DNA of 64,000 nt from Endomicrobiaceae bacterium. Its GTDB lineage: Bacteria > Elusimicrobiota > Endomicrobiia > Endomicrobiales > Endomicrobiaceae. The position numbers and the translations under genes were made by a program. Each line of letters begins with the position of its first letter. Positions within the stretch are counted from its first letter, which is position 1. The stretch is taken from positions 1-64,000 of the forward strand of contig JAQVBD010000001.1 of the NCBI GenBank assembly GCA_028690485.1, given 5' to 3'. Under the pieces are notes generated by a model. That model had not been told where the DNA came from. It made no database searches and was given only the letters and a program-made list of their open reading frames with translations. Shown one piece after another: positions 58,901 through 64,000 of the stretch.

Positions 58901-59037
58901 GGTATTTTTTTTAAAATTTCTATATTACTATTATTAAAGACAGCATTATTAGTTATAGATTCAGCTGTAATCCCGTTAGGAATTAATATAGAAATTAAAT
59001 ATGTAATTAATGTAATTATTGATATTAATTTATTCAT
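55903..59037 (-). CDS. ChaN/TIKI-like domain fused to a major-facilitator permease
   Basis: A predicted protein of 1044 residues. An N-terminal hydrophobic segment (about 2-25) suggests export or anchoring. Residues about 60-470 form one domain containing V-V-I-Q-D-F-H (66-72), T-E-G-A (99-102) and I-V-G-G-F-H (445-450). A QDxH, Glu and GxxH pattern like this recalls the TraB/TIKI, ChaN and erythromycin-esterase superfamily; I infer this and have not proved it. Residues about 625-1025 are a major-facilitator-like permease with 10-12 helices and the G-D-K-I-S-K-R signature after helix 2. The ATG lies 2 bases after the nrdG stop; an in-frame ATG at 59061 would overlap nrdG. It is thus the third gene of the riboswitch-controlled operon. 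Substrate unknown. Confidence 0.75.
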   Translation of the reverse strand: MNKLISIITLITYLISILIPNGITAESITNNAVFNNSNIEILKKIPISYGRIFETNTAKNEKLDIVVIQDFHCQPKVQKNIFNIIDYLDKKMSIGYFFTEGAPIGKINLSPLNEIYPEKIKIKILNKMIEQGLLSGLEYYAAINKNTHLYGIESWNLYINTIKIFQNIQKKEKYFLNNIEITEQNLKALKKLFYNKKMFIYDELYNSTNIKKDSIFFNKLNNLCIYSNINISSSYKNVKKFIDIIKNPQINIKNSNVSKDRNFFLKILKDKISFALYTQIINKQKNKTAEENLILLYTNAKPFLKNQEFQKYKYIETLKKKYELIKSFDIKKFLIEETILRQDIFDRTFTTRKTKETAFISQMIMLLKEYVSLHIQFEDLKQFNANIKKFKNTIGTSKITNKKEIIKILNNDLISTYYKNNIERNSIFVDVIKKRKNTKKTDILIVGGFHNDIIRIFEHEKIKYAVIMPNAEEIDTGHYKQILLDIKTSSDALSDGLLVLGLSKYKQKQFLLTWIKELRSSGFKDKEIIEIINKWANIHKNFWGLGKSGIKDSEFSINQKTIDLSDIILTSNSLSLKGWFIKVKKIVKQYLNKFKQPFIYRYHGNNKKILDVKTLKKMESNIKFFPFIQLMLGFDLYSSFSTIFMQSNGYSLEFIAIVFSLLAPISFFSSGIAGLIGDKISKRTLVVVSLFIHTLGTICFTVSGLSPILLLASQILPTIGISGLSVSLSPFLFKSLEKIGEKESFQEIYGANLALFWIIMSVSSLLGGTIAFFTNQMIVITIAAILDIVVLSGSFIFTYKETHKQNRKSDKELKKIIKESKKIKTYFKNLFIPIIKLSSNKKTLSIVLINIVINNIFFVSLCFFLQPLLISTGLTIGALAPIYFAANMFQSLASHFIKKFSYIVEKQINRNIFFISMGVLVGLFAFTGHPIFLITLYVSMNFWQGTSSLTEISAVYEIIDDNMKSKWLAFKSMFGTIVASITQISISGLLSIGINGNTLITISTSIIISASIIIPQIFNRENKNSSIYNETVNIINVKSLLSSA

Positions 59038-59039
59038 TT

Positions 59040-59630
59040 TTAATGTTTTATTGTGTTGCAATGTTGAATTCGATAATTGATATCTTGTGTAAAAAATTCT
59101 TTCATTTTTTCAATATCAGTCGATAATAATTTTGTTCTATCATAAGTTGTTCTAAATTCGAATTTTATGTGAGAATTTTTAATAATCTCAATACTTGTTT
59201 TAATTTTTTCGATATCAACAGGAACACAAGATACATAACTGTATTTATCAAAAGTAGCTTTTATATCCATAGCAATAAAATCTATTAACTGTTCATCAAT
59301 TATTTTTTTTATTATTTCAGGATTTGATCCATTTGTATCAAGTTTTATAAGGTATTTCATAGATTTAATTTTTTTAATAAAATCTATTAAATCAGGTTGA
59401 TAAGTTGGTTCCCCTCCAGTAATTACTACTGCATCCAATTGTTTTGTTCTAGTCTCTAAAAAAGAAAAGATTTGTTCAACAGGTATAGGAATTTTAAATA
59501 AATTATAATATACAAGTTCCGGGTTATGACAATATTCACATCTAAAATTACATCCTTGAGTAAATATAATGGCAGAGCTTTTTTGTGGGAAATCAATGAG
59601 AGAAAATTTTTGCAATCCTCCTATTTTCAT
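59040..59630 (-). CDS. nrdG: Anaerobic ribonucleotide reductase activating protein
   Basis: Radical-SAM activase that installs the glycyl radical in NrdD. The 196-residue protein has C27-x3-C31-x2-C34 in G-C-N-F-R-C-E-Y-C-H-N-P-E, the T-G-G-E-P-T segment for SAM binding and the N-terminal F-S-L-I-D-F-P of the class III activases. It overlaps nrdD by 4 bases and continues into the large fusion gene. Confidence 0.95.
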   Translation of the reverse strand: MKIGGLQKFSLIDFPQKSSAIIFTQGCNFRCEYCHNPELVYYNLFKIPIPVEQIFSFLETRTKQLDAVVITGGEPTYQPDLIDFIKKIKSMKYLIKLDTNGSNPEIIKKIIDEQLIDFIAMDIKATFDKYSYVSCVPVDIEKIKTSIEIIKNSHIKFEFRTTYDRTKLLSTDIEKMKEFFTQDINYRIQHCNTIKH

Positions 59631-61732
59631 AGATTTACCACCTTTCTGATTTTATATTCTTCTTGTTTGCCTTCATTCCATTGAGAAACAGGTCTTAAAT
59701 AACCTACAACTCTAGAATAAACTTCACAGGCTTGTCCGCAAGTTGGACATATTTTGACTTCTCCATTTTGATAACCGCAAGAAGGACACACACTAAATGT
59801 TGGTGTTATAGACATATATGGTAATTTATATTTTGTGAAAGCTTTTTTAATAAATTCTTTCAGAGCAACTGTATCAGTAATTCGTTCGCCAATAAACATA
59901 TGTTGTACAGTTCCACCAGTATAAAGAGATTGTATTTCGTGTTGTAATTCCAGAACTTCAAATAAATCATCAGTATAATTTACCGGTAATTGTGTAGAAT
60001 TTGTATAAAATGGAGGCTTATTTTGTTTTACAGCTTCCATGTTAGCAAAAATAATATCTGAATATTTTTTTCTATCAATTTTTGCCAATCTGTAAGATGT
60101 TCCCTCTGCAGGTGTTGCTTCTAAATTATAGATATTTCCTGTTTCTTGTTGATATTTTTCAAGTTTTGCTCTCATAAAGTTAAGAACTTTAATAGAAAAA
60201 TCTTTGCCTTTTTGGCTTGCAATATTTTCTTTTAAGAAATTTATGCAACATTCATTCATTCCAACAATACCAATAGTTGAAAAATGATTTTTCCAATAAC
60301 AATTAAATCTCTCTTTTACATTTCTTAAATAATAACTCATATATGGGTATAAGTTTTGGTTAGTAAGTTTTTCAAGGATTTTTCTTTTTATTTCTAAGCT
60401 TTCTTTTGATAGATTCATTAAAGTTTCAAGTTTATAAAAAAACTCTTCTTCATTTTTAGAAGTATATCCAATTCTTCCCATATTTAAAGTAACAACACCA
60501 ATTGAACCTGTCAAAGGAGAAGCACCAAATAATCCACCACCTCTTCTTCTAAGTTCTCTGTTATCTATTCTAAGTCTGCAACACATACTTCTTGCATCAT
60601 CTGGATCCATTTCTGAATTTATAAAATTTGCGAAGTAAGGAATACCGTATTTGGCTGTTATTTCCCAAAGTAATTTTAATGATGGGTTATCCCAATCAAA
60701 GTTTTTACCTATATTGTATGTTGGTATAGGGAATGTAAAAACTCTTCCTTTTGCATCACCTTCTAGCATAACATCAAGAAAAGCTTGGTTCAACATATCC
60801 ATTTCATTTTGAAAATCTTTATATTTTTTGTCTAGAATTTTGCCACCTATAACAATATTTTCATCTAAATAATATTTTGGAACTTTTACATCAAATGTGA
60901 GATTTGTAAAAGGTGATTGAAAGCCCACTCTTGTAGGAACATTTAAATTAAATAGGAATTCTTGTAATGCTTGTTTTACATCTTTGTATTGTAATTTGTC
61001 ATAAGCAATAAAAGGAGCAAGTAAAGTATCAAAACTTGAAAAAGCCTGTGCTCCTGCTGCTTCGCCCTGTAAAGTATAAAAAAAATTTACAATCTGACCT
61101 AAAGCAGTTCTAAAATGTCGAGCCGGGATAGATTCAACTTTGCCGGAAACCCCTTTAAATCCGGTAAGCAACAAATCATATAAATCCCAACCAACACAAT
61201 AAACGCCTAAAATACCTAAATCATGGATATGTAAGTCGCCATCTATGTGAAATTGTTTTATTTGAGGAGTGTATATCTTATTTAACCAATATATTTTACT
61301 TATTTCTGATGAAACATAATTGTTTAGTCCTTGCAAAGAATATGACATATTGCTATTTTCATTAACTTGCCAATCTTTTTTTGATAAGTATTGATCAACT
61401 AAATCAACATTAAAATTAGATATTATGTCTCTAATTTTTGAATGTTGTTCTCTGTATAAAATATATGCTTTTGCGGATGTTTTGTATGGAGATGTTATTA
61501 ATACTTCTTCGACGATATCTTGAATTTCTTCTACAGAAGGATTTTTGTCAGCAAATATTTGCTGAACAATATTAACGACTTTAAAAGTTAACTTTAAAGC
61601 TGTTTGTTCATCAAATTCACGAGTAGCTTGGCTTGCCTTATAAATTGCTGATTTTATTTTTTCAGGATTGAACTTCTCTGTTGTACCATCTCTTTTTACG
61701 ACATTTTTAAAAATTGATATTACATTTTTCAT
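59627..61732 (-). CDS. nrdD: Anaerobic (class III) ribonucleoside-triphosphate reductase
   Basis: Oxygen-sensitive glycyl-radical enzyme making dNTPs for DNA synthesis. The 701-residue protein has an N-terminal ATP-cone (about 5-95, V-V-K-R-D-G-T), the catalytic barrel, a zinc site C649-x2-C652 and C662-x2-C665, and the glycyl-radical site R-V-V-G677-Y-L near the C-terminus. NrdG is encoded immediately downstream. Upstream lies a cobalamin riboswitch leader of about 315 bases with a consensus promoter. GGGG lies 6 bases before the ATG, at the edge of a hairpin. Confidence 0.97.
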   Translation of the reverse strand: MKNVISIFKNVVKRDGTTEKFNPEKIKSAIYKASQATREFDEQTALKLTFKVVNIVQQIFADKNPSVEEIQDIVEEVLITSPYKTSAKAYILYREQHSKIRDIISNFNVDLVDQYLSKKDWQVNENSNMSYSLQGLNNYVSSEISKIYWLNKIYTPQIKQFHIDGDLHIHDLGILGVYCVGWDLYDLLLTGFKGVSGKVESIPARHFRTALGQIVNFFYTLQGEAAGAQAFSSFDTLLAPFIAYDKLQYKDVKQALQEFLFNLNVPTRVGFQSPFTNLTFDVKVPKYYLDENIVIGGKILDKKYKDFQNEMDMLNQAFLDVMLEGDAKGRVFTFPIPTYNIGKNFDWDNPSLKLLWEITAKYGIPYFANFINSEMDPDDARSMCCRLRIDNRELRRRGGGLFGASPLTGSIGVVTLNMGRIGYTSKNEEEFFYKLETLMNLSKESLEIKRKILEKLTNQNLYPYMSYYLRNVKERFNCYWKNHFSTIGIVGMNECCINFLKENIASQKGKDFSIKVLNFMRAKLEKYQQETGNIYNLEATPAEGTSYRLAKIDRKKYSDIIFANMEAVKQNKPPFYTNSTQLPVNYTDDLFEVLELQHEIQSLYTGGTVQHMFIGERITDTVALKEFIKKAFTKYKLPYMSITPTFSVCPSCGYQNGEVKICPTCGQACEVYSRVVGYLRPVSQWNEGKQEEYKIRKVVNL

Positions 61733-61741
61733 TGCATTCCC

Positions 61742-61798
61742 CTATTTGTTATTTTGTTTACAAATAGTGGAAATGCACCCTGATTTTCTTAATTCCAC
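61742..61798 (-). promoter_or_regulatory. Two tandem hairpins before nrdD, possible riboswitch expression platform
   Basis: On the minus strand GTGG-A-A pairs with T-T-CCAC (61767-61798), and next CTATTTGT pairs with ACAAATAG (61742-61767). The second stem ends in the GGGG ribosome site of nrdD. No T tract follows, so control would be at translation initiation rather than by termination. TCAGGG in the first loop can also pair with CCCTGA beside the B12 box, which could be the alternative structure. Confidence 0.5.
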
Positions 61799-61810
61799 AA
61801 ATAATATATC

Positions 61811-62045
61811 CAAGTTATTCCGCGACAACTTGTAACTACATATATTACTTAGTGGCAGGTCTTCTGACTCAGGGCAAAAATACCTACTTGACTTACCTTC
61901 CCACTTGAAATATGAACAAGCAGTGGTTTTTTCAACTTTTTTGTTGAAAGTCTTTCGATTCCCTTTACAGCACCGGGAGTGTTTTCGATTTTAACGAAAT
62001 TTCCTATTAAGCTAGTTAAAGCACCAATAAGTTTGTTTTTAAAAC
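61811..62045 (-). ncRNA. Cobalamin (B12) riboswitch
   Basis: The B12-box reads AGTCAGAAGACCTGCC on the minus strand at 61854-61869, matching the consensus AGCCAGGAGACCTGCC. Other conserved pieces appear in order 5' of it: GGTGC near 62021-62025, TTAATAGGAAAT, GAAAACAC, and the GCTGTAAAGGGAA block. A hairpin (CAAGTT...AACTTG, 61811-61832) 3' of the box fits P13, whose loop normally kisses L5. The element sits between a consensus promoter and nrdD. The exact ends are estimates. Binding of adenosylcobalamin would be expected to repress the operon. Confidence 0.9.
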
Positions 62046-62054
62046 TCTAATTGA

Positions 62055-62083
62055 ATTATAAATCTTAAATTTTTATTTGTCAA
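62055..62083 (-). promoter_or_regulatory. Consensus sigma-70 promoter of the riboswitch-nrdD operon
   Basis: On the minus strand: TTGACA, exactly 17 bases, TATAAT, a perfect match to the consensus. Initiation would be near 62048, just before the riboswitch, giving a leader of about 315 bases. This fills most of the 553-base stretch without a protein gene between nrdD and polA; the rest is AT-rich with the polA promoter. Confidence 0.85.
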
Positions 62084-62199
62084 ATAAAAACACAATATGC
62101 AGTATTTGTATGTTAATAAATATCAATATATTGTATAAGATTTAAATTTTAATTCTATAATTATAAATATCTTTTAAAAAATATAAAATAGTTATATCT

Positions 62200-62228
62200 T
62201 TGTATTTTACACATAAACTTTATATAAT
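62200..62228 (+). promoter_or_regulatory. Promoter for polA
   Basis: TTGTAT, a 17-base spacer and TATAAT lie about 58 bases before the polA ATG. An AAGAGG ribosome site precedes the ATG at suitable spacing. It is divergent from the nrdD promoter. Confidence 0.6.
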
Positions 62229-62285
62229 CTCATTAGTATTTTTATCGTTTAAAAATAAAAAACAGATTTATATAAAGAGGTTTTA

Positions 62286-64000
62286 ATGGGAGTTTTATAT
62301 ATAATAGATGCTAGTGCCTATATTCATAGAGCCTACCATGCAATAAGACCGCTTACGACATCAACAGGTGTACCTACAAATGCTGTATATGGCTTTATTA
62401 AATTAATAAATAAAATAAAAAATGAAAAGAAACCAGATTATATAGCAATATGTTTTGATCATCCATCAAAGAATTTTAGACACACATTGTTGCCTGAATA
62501 TAAAGCTAATAGAAAAGAAATAGAAACAGATTTAATTAAGCAGATGCCTATAGCAAGAGAAGCAGTAGATGCTATGCATTTATGTTTATTAGAAAAAAGT
62601 GGTTACGAAGCTGATGATATTATTGGAACTGTTGCAAAAAAAGCAGAGAAAGAAAATATTAAAGCAGTGATTGTTACTGGTGATAAAGATTTATTTCAGT
62701 TAGTTAATGAAAATATCAGTATATGGAATGAATCAAAAAATATTATGTTTGATACTGAAAAAGTTTATGAAAAATATGAAATTTATCCTAATCAGATTGT
62801 AGATATGTTGGCACTTATGGGGGATGCTTGTGATAATATTACAGGTATTAAAGGTATTGGTGAAAAAACAGCTGTAAAACTAATACAAACTTATGGAAAT
62901 GTTGAAAATATTATAGCGAATGCTTCTTCTCTGAAAGGCAAGCTTTCTGAAATTGTAAAAAATGGTGCAGAAAGTGCAGTATTAAGTAAGCAATTAGTAC
63001 AGCTGGATTTGAATGTTCCTCTTGGTTGTTCTATAGAAGACATGAAATTTAATGATAATCTTTTTTGTAATGCAACAGATTTCTTAAAAAAATATGAATT
63101 AAATAGTTTTATATGTAAGACAAGTAATGTTTTTGTTAAACAAGATATTAAGCCGGATATAGGATTTGTTCAATGTAAAGCTGAAAATACAGAAATTGCG
63201 ACGATTATTAATAATAATGTAAAAATAATTAATAATATTGCTTCAGCAAAAGAGCTTCAAAGTAAATTGCTGTTCCGTCAGGAAATAATTATTAATTTGG
63301 AAACAACAGGATATGATATTATAAAAGATTTTATTGTCGGTATATCTTTTTGCTTTGGTGATAATGACAATTATTATTTACCAATAAATCATAATGATTT
63401 TACAGTGCAACAAATATCACAAGAAGATTTTGTTACGATTTTTAAATCTATATTTGAATCAGATAAAATTAAGTTTATTGGTTATGATTTAAAATTTATA
63501 AAACATATGTTAAAAAAAATAAATATCAATTTAAGTAATATTTATTTTGATGTTATGATGGCTTCTTATTGTATAGATCCTTCAAGCGAACATACAGTAC
63601 AATATCTTTCAAATAAATTATTGAATTATAATATTGATAATATAGATAATGTTTTAGGTAAAGGTTCAAAAAAAGTTCAGTTGGATTCCTTAAACTTAGA
63701 TGTATTGTCTAAATATTCTTGTTCAAAGACTATTGCAATATATAAATTAAAAAATATATTACTAAACAAATTTAAAGATAATAATCTCATAGATTTGTTT
63801 TTTAATATAGAGATGCCAATAGTATCAATTTTATTTGAAATGGAAACAATTGGCATAAGAATAGATGAAAATTTTGTAAAAGAGTTTGATAAAAAAATTA
63901 CAGAAGAAATATCTGTTTTGGAAAATAAAATTTTTGAGTTAGCACAAGAAAGTTTTAATATAAATTCGCCTAAACAGTTAGCAGTAATATTGTTTGAAAA
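62286..64000 (+). CDS. polA: DNA polymerase I, N-terminal part (runs off the window)
   Basis: 571 full codons are inside the window. The 5'-3' exonuclease domain (about 1-290) starts L-Y-I-I-D-A-S and contains F-R-H, Y-K-A-N-R, G-Y-E-A-D-D, V-T-G-D-K-D-L-F-Q-L and the helix-hairpin-helix G-I-K-G-I-G-E-K-T-A. A 3'-5' exonuclease-like domain follows (about 310-480), but its usual metal-binding acidic residues look largely lost: the D-x-E motif reads N-L-E-T-T-G-Y-D and the later Asp positions are K-F-I and a Ser/Lys stretch. The polymerase domain begins at the window's edge. It likely repairs DNA and removes RNA primers without proofreading, as in Taq-like enzymes. Confidence 0.95.
   Translation, partial: MGVLYIIDASAYIHRAYHAIRPLTTSTGVPTNAVYGFIKLINKIKNEKKPDYIAICFDHPSKNFRHTLLPEYKANRKEIETDLIKQMPIAREAVDAMHLCLLEKSGYEADDIIGTVAKKAEKENIKAVIVTGDKDLFQLVNENISIWNESKNIMFDTEKVYEKYEIYPNQIVDMLALMGDACDNITGIKGIGEKTAVKLIQTYGNVENIIANASSLKGKLSEIVKNGAESAVLSKQLVQLDLNVPLGCSIEDMKFNDNLFCNATDFLKKYELNSFICKTSNVFVKQDIKPDIGFVQCKAENTEIATIINNNVKIINNIASAKELQSKLLFRQEIIINLETTGYDIIKDFIVGISFCFGDNDNYYLPINHNDFTVQQISQEDFVTIFKSIFESDKIKFIGYDLKFIKHMLKKININLSNIYFDVMMASYCIDPSSEHTVQYLSNKLLNYNIDNIDNVLGKGSKKVQLDSLNLDVLSKYSCSKTIAIYKLKNILLNKFKDNNLIDLFFNIEMPIVSILFEMETIGIRIDENFVKEFDKKITEEISVLENKIFELAQESFNINSPKQLAVILFE

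Overview
The window is one continuous stretch of a strongly AT-rich bacterial chromosome (by eye about 70% A+T). It is densely packed with genes, almost all on the + strand, and neighbouring genes often overlap by 1-28 bases (ATGA and TAATG junctions). No insertion sequence, prophage, CRISPR array or tRNA was seen. The gene set points to an anaerobic, diderm, peptidoglycan-making bacterium: meso-diaminopimelate synthesis through LL-DAP aminotransferase, a MurE with the DAP-type DNPR motif, lipoproteins, a predicted outer-membrane protein, a secretin-like protein, oxygen-sensitive class III ribonucleotide reductase, class I fumarase and hydrogenase-related genes. This mix fits Elusimicrobiota (Endomicrobium-like) or a similar deep-branching anaerobic lineage. 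That assignment is inference from gene content, not a proven placement.

Layout. 1-1012 (- strand): CDP-glucose pathway genes rfbF and the start of rfbG. 1151-6403: an operon of two paralogous HD-domain proteins interleaved with tgt, yajC, secD and secF. 6468-8425: a protein resembling the MetH activation domain, a coiled-coil zinc-ribbon protein, the RNase P RNA, and a truncated TauE/SafE permease remnant. 8521-18944: a division and cell-wall cluster (rsmH, ftsL, ftsI, murE, murF, mraY, murD, ftsW, murG), followed by surE, uvrB, hypA and hypF. 24392-26065 (-): a SulP transporter. 26297-31172: aroE, a PIN-TRAM protein, ispD, ispF, cysS, rlmB. 31236-38425: lysA, dapF, dapA, dapB, a large membrane protein, dapL. 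38563-43593: folK, malic enzyme, a TPR lipoprotein, two-subunit fumarase, coaX. 43609-46561: envelope proteins and a TM1266-type hydrogenase regulator. 46825-51411: proS, a PEGA-like lipoprotein with an apparent ACG start, lpd, gcvT. 51408-53955: a reduced Tad-like pilus locus, including a 59-residue pilin-like gene. 54033-55758: trxA, a TlpA-like protein, trxB. 55903-62083 (-): a cobalamin riboswitch with a consensus promoter, then nrdD, nrdG and a large fusion protein. 62286-64000: the 5' part of polA.

The most interesting locus is at the right end. A cobalamin riboswitch leader precedes anaerobic ribonucleotide reductase (nrdD, nrdG). Directly coupled to nrdG is a protein of about 1044 residues that joins an N-terminal domain resembling the ChaN/TIKI/erythromycin-esterase superfamily to a C-terminal major-facilitator permease. 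The family of the N-terminal domain and a role in corrinoid or tetrapyrrole uptake are hypotheses. The riboswitch, the gene order and the two-part architecture are directly visible.

Other points of note: several promoters have a TGnTATAAT extended -10 box so close to the start codon that the mRNA may be leaderless; the DNA polymerase I exonuclease domain lacks its metal-binding residues; and markers of both [NiFe] (HypA/HypF) and [FeFe] (TM1266-like) hydrogenase systems are present.
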